Below, in pieces: positions 1 through 7,890 of a DNA stretch of 18,395 nucleotides (position 1 is the stretch's first letter; the number at the start of each line of letters is the position of its first letter). The stretch is taken from assembly GCA_000438255.1 (NCBI GenBank), contig FR901933.1, positions 1-18,395 of the forward strand. Reading direction: 5' to 3'. The DNA comes from Clostridium sp. CAG:389. Lineage in GTDB: Bacteria > Bacillota > Clostridia > TANB77 > CAG-508. The position numbers were made by a program, and so were the translations under genes. Below the pieces are notes generated by a model. It saw only the letters and a list, made by a program, of their open reading frames with translations. It was not told where the DNA came from and ran no database searches.

Positions 1-2
1 TT

Positions 3-53
3 AAAGAAACATATAGGCAACTACGCAACGAAAATATTCTTATTGAACTGTAA
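3..53 (+). CDS. 3' end of an unidentified gene (partial)
   Basis: The third forward frame is open from the window edge to a TAA at 51-53 and encodes a hydrophilic tail ending in RNENILIEL. A strong intrinsic terminator follows 24 bases later on the same strand, which supports a real gene ending here. Too little is visible to name a family. The first frame is also open through this stretch, but it runs into the terminator, so it is less likely. Confidence 0.45.
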   Translation, partial: KETYRQLRNENILIEL

Positions 54-76
54 CTCTGATAATGACAATAACCTTC

Positions 77-107
77 AAAAAAGTGCAAGAAATACTTGCA
101 CTTTTTT
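77..107 (+). terminator. Rho-independent terminator upstream of the rml operon
   Basis: A perfect 13-bp stem (AAAAAAGTGCAAG paired with CTTGCACTTTTTT) encloses the 5-base loop AAATA. The 3' arm supplies the T-run. It separates the partial upstream gene from the rhamnose operon, so the operon should have its own promoter between 108 and 165. I see no convincing -35/-10 pair there. Confidence 0.85.
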
Positions 108-176
108 AATTTTAATGATATTATTGTAACCGTAAAAAATATATAAATTTCTTAAAATAAAGAAAGAAGGTAAAAA

Positions 177-1049
177 ATGAAAATATTAGTAACAGGAGCA
201 AATGGAATGCTCGCAAAAGAAGTAAAAGAAAGATTTTCAGAAGGTAATGAAATAATAGCAACAGATGTTGCAGAATTAGACATTACAAATGAAGAATCAG
301 TTATGAAATATATAACAGATTTACAACCAGATTATGTAATAAACTGTGCAGCATTTACAGCTGTTGATAAAGCAGAAGAATGCTATGAATTAGCAGATAA
401 AATAAATGGTGATGGCCCAACAAATCTTGCAAAAGCTGCAAAAGCTGCTGGTGCAAAACTAGTACATATTTCAACAGATTATGTATTTGGTGGAGATTTA
501 GATGTATCAAAAGATTATAAAGAAGATGATGAAAAAGCACCTGTAACAGTATATGGAAAAACAAAATTACATGGTGAAGAAGGAATAGAAAAAAATATGG
601 ATGAATATTACATATTCAGAACAGCTTGGTTATATGGAATTGGTGGAAACAACTTTGTTAAAACAATGACAAAATTAGGTTCAACAAGAGATGAGATAAG
701 TGTAGTATCTGATCAACATGGAAGTCCAACATATGCAAAAGATTTAACAGAAATAATATATCAAGCAATAACTAAAAAAATACCTTATGGCATTTATAAT
801 GCAACAAATAATGGATATACAACATGGTATGACTTTACAAAAGAAATTTTAAAAGAACAAGGAATTGAATGTAAAGTGAACCCTGTAACAACAAAAGAAT
901 ATATTGAAATGATGAAAGTTACACAAGCTAAAAGACCATTTAATTCTCAAATGTCAAAAGCAAAACTTGAAGCATGTGGAATAAGTGTTCCAGAATGGAA
1001 AGATGGTTTAAGAAGATATTTAGAAGAAGCAAAAACAGTAGAAGCCTAA
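177..1049 (+). CDS. rmlD: dTDP-4-dehydrorhamnose reductase
   Basis: This is the last enzyme of dTDP-L-rhamnose synthesis: it reduces dTDP-4-dehydro-L-rhamnose with NAD(P)H in the cytoplasm. The 290-residue protein is a typical extended short-chain dehydrogenase. The nucleotide-binding motif TGANGML lies at residues 6-12. The catalytic triad is visible as Thr100 in STDYVF, Tyr126 and Lys130 in YGKTK. Length is normal for the family. The start is fixed by AAGAAGG just upstream of the ATG. It is the first gene of a four-gene operon that holds every step from glucose-1-phosphate to dTDP-L-rhamnose. The product normally feeds rhamnose-containing wall polysaccharide or glycan; no rhamnosyltransferase lies in the window. 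Family assignment is secure. Confidence 0.95.
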   Translation: MKILVTGANGMLAKEVKERFSEGNEIIATDVAELDITNEESVMKYITDLQPDYVINCAAFTAVDKAEECYELADKINGDGPTNLAKAAKAAGAKLVHISTDYVFGGDLDVSKDYKEDDEKAPVTVYGKTKLHGEEGIEKNMDEYYIFRTAWLYGIGGNNFVKTMTKLGSTRDEISVVSDQHGSPTYAKDLTEIIYQAITKKIPYGIYNATNNGYTTWYDFTKEILKEQGIECKVNPVTTKEYIEMMKVTQAKRPFNSQMSKAKLEACGISVPEWKDGLRRYLEEAKTVEA

Positions 1050-1100
1050 GTAAAAAATATAATCTATTTTATAGTTAAAGACGAAAGGAATGAATATAAG

Positions 1101-1973
1101 ATGAAAAATAGAAAAGGAATTATTTTAGCAGGAGGAAGTGGAACAAGATTATATCCATTAACACATGCTATATCAAAACAAATTATGCCAGTATATGACA
1201 AACCAATGATTTATTATCCATTATCAGTATTAATGGAAGCAGGAATCAAAGAAGTATTAATTATAACAACACCAAGAGATAATGAAACTTTTAGAACATT
1301 ATTAGGTGATGGTTCACAATGGGGAATGAAATTTGAATATAAAATTCAAGACAAACCAAATGGACTTGCAGAAGCATTTATAATTGGAGAAGATTTTATT
1401 GGACAAGATAATGTTGCAATGATTTTAGGAGATAATATGTTTTATGGTTCTCATTTATCAGAAATGTTGAAAAGAGCAAATGAGAGAGAAAATGAGTCAA
1501 CAATATTTGGATATAAAGTAAAAGACCCAAGAGCATATGGAGTAGTTGAGATAGATGAAAATGGTAAAGCTGTATCAATAGAAGAAAAACCAGAAAATCC
1601 AAAATCTGACTATGCTGTACCAGGATTATATTTCTATACAAATGATGTTATAGAAATCGCTAAAAATGTAAAACCATCTGCAAGAGGAGAATTAGAAATA
1701 ACAACTGTAAATGAAGAATATATGAAAATGAATAAATTATATGTTGAAACATTTGGTAGAGGCATGACATGGTTTGATACAGGAACACATGATGCATTGC
1801 TAGAAACTGCAAGTTTTGTTCAAACAATTGAAAAAAGACAAGGTATGCAAGTATGTTGCCCAGAAGAAATTGCTTATCAAAACAACTGGATTTCAGCAGA
1901 GCAATTATCTAAATTAGCTGATAAATATATGAAAACAGATTATGGAAAATATTTAAAAGCATTAATAAAATAG
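1101..1973 (+). CDS. rmlA: Glucose-1-phosphate thymidylyltransferase
   Basis: The enzyme joins dTTP and glucose-1-phosphate to give dTDP-glucose and pyrophosphate, the entry step of the rhamnose pathway. The 290-residue protein has the full set of signatures. The nucleotide-binding loop LAGGSGTRLYPLT lies at residues 9-21, with SKQIMPVYDKPMIYYPLS following at about 25-42. The metal-binding Asp111 lies in LGDN. EEKP is near 161 and WFDTGTHD is near 224. Length is that of the short RmlA class. AAAGGA lies about 11 bases before the ATG. It is 51 bases downstream of rmlD on the same strand with no terminator between, so it is probably co-transcribed. RmlA enzymes are usually inhibited by dTDP-rhamnose, which would make this the flux-control point. 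Confidence 0.96.
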   Translation: MKNRKGIILAGGSGTRLYPLTHAISKQIMPVYDKPMIYYPLSVLMEAGIKEVLIITTPRDNETFRTLLGDGSQWGMKFEYKIQDKPNGLAEAFIIGEDFIGQDNVAMILGDNMFYGSHLSEMLKRANERENESTIFGYKVKDPRAYGVVEIDENGKAVSIEEKPENPKSDYAVPGLYFYTNDVIEIAKNVKPSARGELEITTVNEEYMKMNKLYVETFGRGMTWFDTGTHDALLETASFVQTIEKRQGMQVCCPEEIAYQNNWISAEQLSKLADKYMKTDYGKYLKALIK

Positions 1974-2045
1974 AAAAAATATATAATATTATAAAAAACT
2001 ATTTCAATATTTTTAGAATAATGAAAAAGAATGGAGATAATAAAA

Positions 2046-2624
2046 ATGGGAAAATTCAAAAGAATAGATACATCTATTGAAGGTGTATGCATTATAGAAC
2101 CAACAGTTTTTGGCGATAATAGAGGCTACTTTATGGAAACATATAGCAAAGCAGATTTTGAAGAATTAGGATTAAATTATGATTTTGTACAAGATAATCA
2201 ATCTAAATCTAAAAAAGGCGTTTTAAGAGGATTGCATTTCCAAAAAGAAAATACACAATCAAAATTAGTTAGATGTATAAAAGGTTCAGTATTTGATGTT
2301 GCAGTAGATTTAAGACCTGGAAGCAAAACATATGGAAAATGGGAAGGTGTTATATTAACAGAAGAAAATAAAAAGATGTTTATGATACCAAAAGGATTTG
2401 CACATGGATTTTTAGTATTATCAGATGAGGCTGAATTTGCTTATAAATGTGATGACGTTTACAATCATGAAGCAGAAGGCGGACTTAAATGGAATGACCC
2501 AGATGTAGGTATTGAATGGCCTATGGGAGATTTAAAACCAGAAGATTTATTGACATCTGAAAAAGATGGTAAATGGCCATCACTTAAAGAATTAAAAGAA
2601 ACTGATTTATTTAGTAATTTATAA
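2046..2624 (+). CDS. rmlC: dTDP-4-dehydrorhamnose 3,5-epimerase
   Basis: This cupin-fold enzyme epimerises C3 and C5 of dTDP-4-dehydro-6-deoxyglucose. I place the start at 2046 (MGKFKRID...) because GGAGA at 2033-2037 sits 8 bases before it. The in-frame ATG at 2031 would put that site inside the gene and has no ribosome binding site of its own. The protein has 192 residues, near the usual ~180-190. The catalytic His64 is in RGLHFQ (61-66). The second key residue, Tyr133, follows GFAHGFLVLSDEAEFAY. The lid Arg is in the VFGDNRGYF segment. It is the third gene of the rhamnose operon, 72 bases after rmlA and 40 before rmlB. Confidence 0.95.
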   Translation: MGKFKRIDTSIEGVCIIEPTVFGDNRGYFMETYSKADFEELGLNYDFVQDNQSKSKKGVLRGLHFQKENTQSKLVRCIKGSVFDVAVDLRPGSKTYGKWEGVILTEENKKMFMIPKGFAHGFLVLSDEAEFAYKCDDVYNHEAEGGLKWNDPDVGIEWPMGDLKPEDLLTSEKDGKWPSLKELKETDLFSNL

Positions 2625-2664
2625 TTTTTAAAGTAAGTATATAAAAAAGAAAGAGGTATTTAAA

Positions 2665-3633
2665 ATGAGTAAAAATGTATTAGTAACAGGTGCAGCAGGA
2701 TTTATAGGGGCAAACTTTGCAGAATATTTTGTAAATAAACATCCTGATTATAAAGTAATAGTATTAGATAAATTAACATATGCAGGAAATTTAGATAATT
2801 TAAAAAAGGTAATGGATAAAATAACATTTGTACAAGGAGATATTTGTGATTTTGATTTTGTACTAGATTTATTCAAAAAATATGATATAAATGGTGTAAT
2901 ACACTTTGCAGCAGAATCACATGTTGATAATAGTATAAAAAATCCATTCGTATTTACACATACAAACGTAATAGGAACACATACTTTATTAGAAGCTGCT
3001 AAACAAGTATGGGGAGAAGGTAGTCCAAATAAATTTGTTCATATTTCAACAGATGAGGTTTATGGTTCTCTTAAAGAAGATGGATATTTTACAGAAAAAT
3101 CTCCAATTAAACCAAGTAGTCCATATTCAGCATCAAAAGCAAGTTCTGATTTAATTGCATTTGCATATCATGAAACATTTAAAATGAATGTAAATGTAAC
3201 AAACTGTTCAAATAACTATGGACCATATCAACATAATGAAAAATTAATTCCACATATGATTAAATTAGCATTAAATGATGAAAAATTACCTGTTTATGGT
3301 GAAGGATTAAATATCAGAGATTGGTTATATGTTGAAGATCATTGTGAAGCAATTGATTTAGTATTCCATAATGGTGTTGCTGGTGAAAGATATAACATTG
3401 GTGGACACAATGAAAGAAGAAATATTGAAATTGTTAAATTAATTTTACAAAGATTAGGTAAATCAGAAGATCTAATTGAACATGTTGCTGATAGAAAAGG
3501 CCATGATTATAGATATGCAATCGATCCTACTAAGATTAAAAATGAGCTTGGTTGGTATCCAAAAACTAAATTTGAAGATGGTATTGTTAAAACTATTGAT
3601 TGGTATTTAGCAAATCCTGATTGGTTAAAATAA
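2665..3633 (+). CDS. rmlB: dTDP-glucose 4,6-dehydratase
   Basis: The enzyme converts dTDP-glucose to dTDP-4-keto-6-deoxyglucose using bound NAD+, the second step of the rhamnose pathway. The Rossmann motif TGAAGFIG lies at residues 8-15. The active-site block STDEVYG at 128-134 carries Thr129, Asp130 and Glu131, the acid/base residues that distinguish RmlB from other epimerase-type enzymes. Tyr154 and Lys158 lie in YSASK. The downstream NNYGPYQ segment is also typical. Length (322) is normal. AGAAAGAGG precedes the ATG. It is the last gene of the operon: a fresh promoter begins right after the stop codon. Thr codons change from almost all ACA early on to ACT at the 3' end. Confidence 0.96.
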   Translation: MSKNVLVTGAAGFIGANFAEYFVNKHPDYKVIVLDKLTYAGNLDNLKKVMDKITFVQGDICDFDFVLDLFKKYDINGVIHFAAESHVDNSIKNPFVFTHTNVIGTHTLLEAAKQVWGEGSPNKFVHISTDEVYGSLKEDGYFTEKSPIKPSSPYSASKASSDLIAFAYHETFKMNVNVTNCSNNYGPYQHNEKLIPHMIKLALNDEKLPVYGEGLNIRDWLYVEDHCEAIDLVFHNGVAGERYNIGGHNERRNIEIVKLILQRLGKSEDLIEHVADRKGHDYRYAIDPTKIKNELGWYPKTKFEDGIVKTIDWYLANPDWLK

Positions 3634-3644
3634 CCATAGAATCA

Positions 3645-3673
3645 TTGACATTAACATAATATACTGCTATAAT
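3645..3673 (+). promoter_or_regulatory. Consensus sigma-A promoter for the 3785 membrane gene
   Basis: TTGACA (3645-3650) and TATAAT (3668-3673) are both perfect hexamers with the ideal 17-base spacing. This predicts a start near 3680 and a leader of about 100 bases before the next gene. The leader contains a small imperfect hairpin around TCCT...AGGA (3701-3720). I recognise no riboswitch in it. Confidence 0.85.
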
Positions 3674-3784
3674 TTAAATGTATATAATTGTAAATATAAT
3701 TCCTCGCTTTTATTAGGAGGTTGACATATAGTAACGTATTAACTTAACAACAATAAAATGCATGAATATGCAGGAGGAAGAAAA

Positions 3785-4285
3785 ATGAAAGAAAAAATTT
3801 TAAATTTATTGATTTTTGACAGGACAAAAAAAGAACGGAAAATGTTATTAAAGTTATTCTGGTTAGTATTTTCAATAATAGCTATATTTGTTGTAATATT
3901 TCACCTGAAAGGATCATTTGCTTTTTTAATCTTTTATGGTTTGGAGGCAGGTGTAACTTTTATTGGAGCAGCATATATGGAAATTGAATCTGCTGGAAGG
4001 CAAAGAGCATCTTATTTAACATTACCAGAAATGATTTTTCATAATGAGTTTTCTGTTTTTTGTGCAATAGAGAGTATTGTAGCTATTAGCAGCTATTTCA
4101 TCTTAAAATCATTAATGCGGTCTGATGCAATAGCAGAGAAATACATTTATATAATTGTAGATTCCCATACAATAGAAATAAACTTTGTTGGACTAATTTT
4201 TCTCTTATATTGTATAATTGGATTAATAGCTACTATTCCATTGGGACTAAAAATTTCTCATCATTTTGAAAAAATGTGGAAATGA
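3785..4285 (+). CDS. Unrecognised four-helix membrane protein
   Basis: I do not recognise this 166-residue protein. The start at 3785 is chosen for the strong AGGAGGAAG just upstream; a longer in-frame ATG at 3758 has no such site. The N-terminus is basic and cytoplasmic in character (about residues 1-20). Hydrophobic segments follow near residues 21-40, 43-60, 80-105 and 132-157. A polar stretch with EIESAGRQRASY lies between the second and third. The C-terminus ends in charged residues (HHFEKMWK). It has its own strong promoter, so it is not part of the rhamnose operon, and it converges on the flippase gene. Codon choice includes CTG, GCG and CGG, which its neighbours rarely use; this hints weakly at a different origin. 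A small DUF-type membrane family is possible, but I cannot assign one. Confidence 0.75.
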   Translation: MKEKILNLLIFDRTKKERKMLLKLFWLVFSIIAIFVVIFHLKGSFAFLIFYGLEAGVTFIGAAYMEIESAGRQRASYLTLPEMIFHNEFSVFCAIESIVAISSYFILKSLMRSDAIAEKYIYIIVDSHTIEINFVGLIFLLYCIIGLIATIPLGLKISHHFEKMWK

Positions 4286-4304
4286 ATGAAAAATCTAAAT
4301 TTAA

Positions 4305-4345
4305 AAGTTCAAAGGAGTAGCCGTTATGGTTACTCCTTTGAACTT
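4305..4345. terminator. Long hairpin between convergent genes
   Basis: An 18-bp stem (one G-T pair) with the loop GTTAT: the left arm at 4305-4322 begins AAGTTCAAAGGAGTA and the right arm at 4328-4345 matches it. It overlaps the last codons and stop of the minus-strand flippase gene. Neither side has a long T-run; on the minus strand the arm is followed by a T-rich stretch. It probably terminates both convergent genes, with modest strength as an intrinsic terminator. Confidence 0.65.
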
Positions 4346-5841
4346 GTGAATTTTAAAATGAAAAAATTTATAAAAATGAAAATACTAACAAAAACAAACA
4401 CAAAAAGTAATATATTAAAAATTAAATTGATAGTAAGATTAACAAAATTAAAATGAAAAACGTTAGTAACAAAATAAGCAATCAAACTACAAGTCAAAGG
4501 AACAACAATCCAATCAATAAAATTAGGCTTTATTTTAGAATACTTAAATAACTGAAAAAGACTAATACTAAAATTTAAAACCTCACTAAAAAAAATAGAA
4601 ATAACATATCCCTTAATTCCTAGAACTGGAAGCAAAAAATAAATAAAACAAGTAGTAATGCTCAAATCCAAAATATTGCAACACATAACACCAAACTGTT
4701 TATTCAAGCCTTTCAAAATACAATCTATAATGTGATCCATATACATAAAAAATATAAAAGGAGTAAATACCTTAAAAAAATACCCAGTCTCAATATTGTT
4801 ATAAATAGCAAGCCCTAAATCATTTGAAAAAATAAAAAATATACTACAAATACACATAGAAAAAGCACAAGTCACTTTAAAAATTTTATTTGCTATAAAA
4901 TTAATTGCTTTATAATTGTTTTGTGCTACATATGTAGAAAATTCTGGTATTAGAAGCATGCTATAAGAATCAGTAAGTACGGTAGGAAATGTGATAACAG
5001 GAAGAACCATACCATTAATCATACCATATTGTGAAAGTGCTCTGCTACATGAAATGCCTGATTTTTCAAGTTGAGTAGGAATTATCAACTGCTTTAAGGT
5101 TGAAAGGCCAGAACGTATATATGAGGTTACAGCTACTGGAAAAGCAATCTTCAAAATATTAAATCTTTGTCCTAAGGAACGGACATCTTCTAACTTTTTA
5201 ATTCTTATATCTATAATATATAAAATGAAAATCAATGTAAAAGAACAAACCTCAGAAATTACATCAGCTAAAATAAGTGAAATACAAACCGCTTCTACAC
5301 CATTAGAGATATTTATTTTTAGCAATATTATTGTTGCAATCATTTTAATTGTAAATTCAAAAACTTGTGTAATAGCATTTTTATAGGCCTTTCGTACAGT
5401 AGTAAAATAACTGCTAATACAAGAAGACATAGCGATAAAAGGTAAACCAATTGCAATGAAAAATAAAGGCTTAGAAGAAACCATATTGTGCAAACATTTA
5501 CTTGTAATAAAATCAGAAAAAAGTAATATCAGTCCACCTGCTGTAACTCCTAATAACAAGCTAAAAAATATGCATGTACGTATTGCTTTTATAGCTTGTT
5601 TGTTCTTATTTAAAGCAAATTTTTCGGAAACAATTACAGTTACTGCAATGTTTAACCCAGATGTTGCCACTGTTATGAAAAATATATAAACAGCCATTAC
5701 TAGGCTGAATACCCCGACTGCTTCTGAGCCTATTTGATTTGATATGTATATATTAAAAATAAGTGCTGCAAATTTCATGAGTAATGATGTACTGGTTAAT
5801 ATTGCACCATTTATTAGAAATAGTTTGCTTTTTTGTCTCAA
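4330..5841 (-). CDS. SpoVB-like MOP-superfamily flippase (polysaccharide transporter family)
   Basis: A 503-residue polytopic membrane protein with about twelve to fourteen hydrophobic helices. It has the N-terminal layout of SpoVB and related lipid-linked sugar flippases: a basic start, then KFAALIFNIYISNQIGSEAVGVFSLV, a stretch shared by Wzx/SpoVB proteins. Such proteins flip undecaprenyl-linked wall precursors or glycans. SpoVB itself is needed for spore cortex, and its usual length is about 515. The start codon is TTG (complement of 5839-5841), supported by GAGGTG 7 bases upstream; no ATG lies nearby in frame. It is monocistronic, with its own promoter and a convergent terminator. The assignment to the superfamily is firm. 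Whether it serves spore cortex or capsule (for example the rhamnose product made nearby) cannot be told from sequence. Confidence 0.85.
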   Translation of the reverse strand: MRQKSKLFLINGAILTSTSLLMKFAALIFNIYISNQIGSEAVGVFSLVMAVYIFFITVATSGLNIAVTVIVSEKFALNKNKQAIKAIRTCIFFSLLLGVTAGGLILLFSDFITSKCLHNMVSSKPLFFIAIGLPFIAMSSCISSYFTTVRKAYKNAITQVFEFTIKMIATIILLKINISNGVEAVCISLILADVISEVCSFTLIFILYIIDIRIKKLEDVRSLGQRFNILKIAFPVAVTSYIRSGLSTLKQLIIPTQLEKSGISCSRALSQYGMINGMVLPVITFPTVLTDSYSMLLIPEFSTYVAQNNYKAINFIANKIFKVTCAFSMCICSIFFIFSNDLGLAIYNNIETGYFFKVFTPFIFFMYMDHIIDCILKGLNKQFGVMCCNILDLSITTCFIYFLLPVLGIKGYVISIFFSEVLNFSISLFQLFKYSKIKPNFIDWIVVPLTCSLIAYFVTNVFHFNFVNLTINLIFNILLFVFVFVSIFIFINFFILKFTSSKE

Positions 5842-5881
5842 ATAATTTCACCTCTTTAATGAATATGCAAGTTTTTACGAA

Positions 5882-5911
5882 ATAATAACTGACCAAGGAG
5901 ACTAGTGACAA
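5882..5911 (-). promoter_or_regulatory. Sigma-A-like promoter for the flippase gene
   Basis: On the minus strand TTGTCA (complement of 5906-5911) and TATTAT (complement of 5882-5887) each match consensus at 5 of 6 bases, with 18-base spacing. The predicted leader is about 35 bases and includes the GAGGTG site. It is back to back with the promoter of the ligase gene. Confidence 0.55.
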
Positions 5912-5946
5912 ATTTAAAAAAATAGTGTATTATTATAAAGTATTTA

Positions 5947-5955
5947 TGATATAAT
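5947..5955 (+). promoter_or_regulatory. Extended -10 promoter for the ligase gene
   Basis: TGATATAAT is a perfect extended -10 element (TGN plus TATAAT), 29 bases before the start codon. No good -35 hexamer lies 16-18 bases upstream, as is common for extended -10 promoters. Confidence 0.6.
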
Positions 5956-5983
5956 GCAATCACAAATAAAAAGGAGACCAACT

Positions 5984-7702
5984 ATGAAAAAAGAAAAAAC
6001 AATCCAAGAATTTAATAATATTAAAGAGCTAATATACAATTCAGCAAAAATATATGAAAACAATATAGCATTTATAGTAAAACATCAAGAAGGAAAAAAT
6101 AAAACATATGAAAATATAACATATAAAATGCTTTTAGAGCAAATAAATGCATTAGGCACTAAATTATATGATATGGAATTAAAAAACAAAAGAATAGCCA
6201 TTTTGGGACGAAATAGATATGAATGGGCATTAGGACACTTGACAAGTTTGTTAGGAGGAATAGTATCAATTCCATTAGACAAAGACTTGCAAATAGATGA
6301 ACTAGAAAATTCACTAATAAGAAGTAAAGCAGATGCAATCTATTTTGACGAAAAATACATAGAAAAGATAGAAGAAATAAAAAGCAGAAACACAACAAAT
6401 GTAAAACAATATATTTGTATGTCAAAAATGTCAGGATATGATGACATACATACATTAAAAGAAGAAGGACAAAAATTATTAGAAAAAGGAAACAAAGAAT
6501 ACATATCAGCAAAAATAGATGAAAATGCAATGAATATATTATTATTCACATCAGGAACAACCTCAAAATCAAAAGCAGTAATGCTATCACAAAAAAATAT
6601 AGCATCAAATGTATATGCAATGCAAAGAGTTGAGGATATAAGAAGTACAGACTCAAACTTAGCATTTTTACCAATGCATCATATCTTTGGTTCAACATGT
6701 TTGATAATGATGCTTTCATGTGGAGTTAGAAATTCCTTCCCAGATGGATTAAGATATGTATCACAAAACTTAAAAGAATATGAAGTATCAGTATTTGTCG
6801 GTGTTCCATTATTAGTTGAAGCAATTTATAATAGAATTGTAAAAGAAATAGAAAAACAAGGAAAAACAAAGCTTATAAAAAATGCAATAAAAATTAGTAA
6901 TTTTTTATTAAAATTCCATATAGACATTAGAAGAAAATTATTCAAACAAATAATAGATCAATTAGGTGGAAAAATGAGATTTGTAATTTCAGGTGGTGCA
7001 CCATTAGACCCTAAAATACAAAAAGGCTTTATAGATTTAGGAATAGATATGGTTCAAGGATATGGACTTACAGAAACATCACCAGTTATTGCGGCAGAAA
7101 ATATGTACAAATCTAAAACTGGTTCAATTGGTATTCCTATGGAAAATGTTACAGTAGAAATAGTGAACAAGGACGATAACGGTATAGGTGAATTGCGTGC
7201 AAAAGGTCCAAATGTTATGCTTGGTTATTATGAAAATGAGGAAGAAACTAAAAATGTTCTTAAAGATGGATGGTTCTATACAGGAGACTTAGGATATATA
7301 GATAAAGAAGGTTTTATTTTTATAACAGGTAGACAAAAGAATATGATTGTTCTAAAAAATGGTAAAAAAATCTTTCCAGAGGAAATTGAAACTTTGGTTA
7401 ATAGAATAGATTTAGTTGAGGAATGTATGGTTTTCGGTATGCCTGATGAAGTTGATAAAAATGATGTTAAACTTTCTGTTAAGGTTGTTTATAATAAAGA
7501 TGAAATTAAACAAAAATATGGTGATATTTCTCTTGATGAGATTAGAGATATTATTTGGAATAGAATTAAGAATGAGGTTAATACTACTGTTCCTAGATAT
7601 AAACATATTATGAATATGATTTTGACTGATAAAGAGCTTATTAAGACTACTACGAAAAAGGTTAAACGTAATGAGGAATTGAAAGAAATTTTGAAAAAAT
7701 AA
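5984..7702 (+). CDS. AMP-forming acyl-CoA synthetase / long-chain fatty acid ligase-like protein
   Basis: A member of the adenylate-forming superfamily. These enzymes activate a carboxylate with ATP and usually pass it to CoA or an acyl carrier. I start at 5984 because AAGGAGA ends just 6 bases or so before this ATG; an in-frame ATG at 5954 lacks such a site. The protein has 572 residues. The P-loop motif is TSGTTSKSKAVMLS at 189-202. It keeps TSGTT, but the usual Pro-Lys-Gly is Ser-Lys-Ala. GYGLTETSP is at 359-367, YTGD at 432-435, and Arg450 in GRQKN. The C-terminal catalytic lysine is probably Lys559 in TTTKKVKR. It stands alone between its own promoter and a terminator-like hairpin. The fatty-acid (FadD-like) class is most likely; the substrate is unknown. 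Confidence 0.88.
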   Translation: MKKEKTIQEFNNIKELIYNSAKIYENNIAFIVKHQEGKNKTYENITYKMLLEQINALGTKLYDMELKNKRIAILGRNRYEWALGHLTSLLGGIVSIPLDKDLQIDELENSLIRSKADAIYFDEKYIEKIEEIKSRNTTNVKQYICMSKMSGYDDIHTLKEEGQKLLEKGNKEYISAKIDENAMNILLFTSGTTSKSKAVMLSQKNIASNVYAMQRVEDIRSTDSNLAFLPMHHIFGSTCLIMMLSCGVRNSFPDGLRYVSQNLKEYEVSVFVGVPLLVEAIYNRIVKEIEKQGKTKLIKNAIKISNFLLKFHIDIRRKLFKQIIDQLGGKMRFVISGGAPLDPKIQKGFIDLGIDMVQGYGLTETSPVIAAENMYKSKTGSIGIPMENVTVEIVNKDDNGIGELRAKGPNVMLGYYENEEETKNVLKDGWFYTGDLGYIDKEGFIFITGRQKNMIVLKNGKKIFPEEIETLVNRIDLVEECMVFGMPDEVDKNDVKLSVKVVYNKDEIKQKYGDISLDEIRDIIWNRIKNEVNTTVPRYKHIMNMILTDKELIKTTTKKVKRNEELKEILKK

Positions 7703-7735
7703 ATTAATAATTTAAACATAGAATATCTAATTAGA

Positions 7736-7796
7736 AAAAGCACATCTAAAAATAAACTTTACTTTTGGGAGTATAGTTTGTAATAGACGTGCTTTT
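7736..7796. terminator. Large nested hairpin after the ligase gene
   Basis: Outer arms AAAAGCACATCTA (7736-7748) and TAGACGTGCTTTT (7784-7796) pair over 13 positions with one A-C mismatch. An inner AAACT/AGTTT pair closes a second stem. The long enclosed segment (35 bases) is unusual for a simple terminator. It most likely ends ligase transcription. A small structured RNA or a degenerate repeat are alternatives. Confidence 0.5.
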
Positions 7797-7827
7797 ATTA
7801 CAACTATAATAAGATATTAAAAAATAA

Positions 7828-7853
7828 TGAAACTTTTTAAAAAGTCACTTGTA
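7828..7853 (+). promoter_or_regulatory. Possible ECF-type promoter of the sigma fusion gene
   Basis: TGAAAC (7828-7833), then 16 bases beginning TTTTT, then TGTA (7850-7853). This resembles the TGAAAC-N16-CGTA pattern of Bacillus extracytoplasmic-function sigma factors, with one -10 mismatch. It lies about 40 bases before the start of a gene that itself encodes an ECF sigma factor, so autoregulation is a natural reading. In such an AT-rich sequence a chance match is possible. Confidence 0.4.
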
Positions 7854-7890
7854 TATATAAATGAAAATAAAGATAAAAAGGAAAAAGAAA

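Noticed and set aside
108..176. A promoter for the rml operon
   Set aside because: One is expected after the terminator, but TATAAA at 142-147 has no -35 at a workable distance, so I do not call one.
3716..3745. Possible leader peptide with AGGAGG and TTG, and a second TTGACA at 3722
   Set aside because: The frame would have only 8 codons with a 0-base spacing, and no good -10 follows the TTGACA.
5456..5689. Plus-strand open frame inside the flippase gene
   Set aside because: It lies entirely opposite a well-supported membrane protein and has no upstream ribosome binding site.
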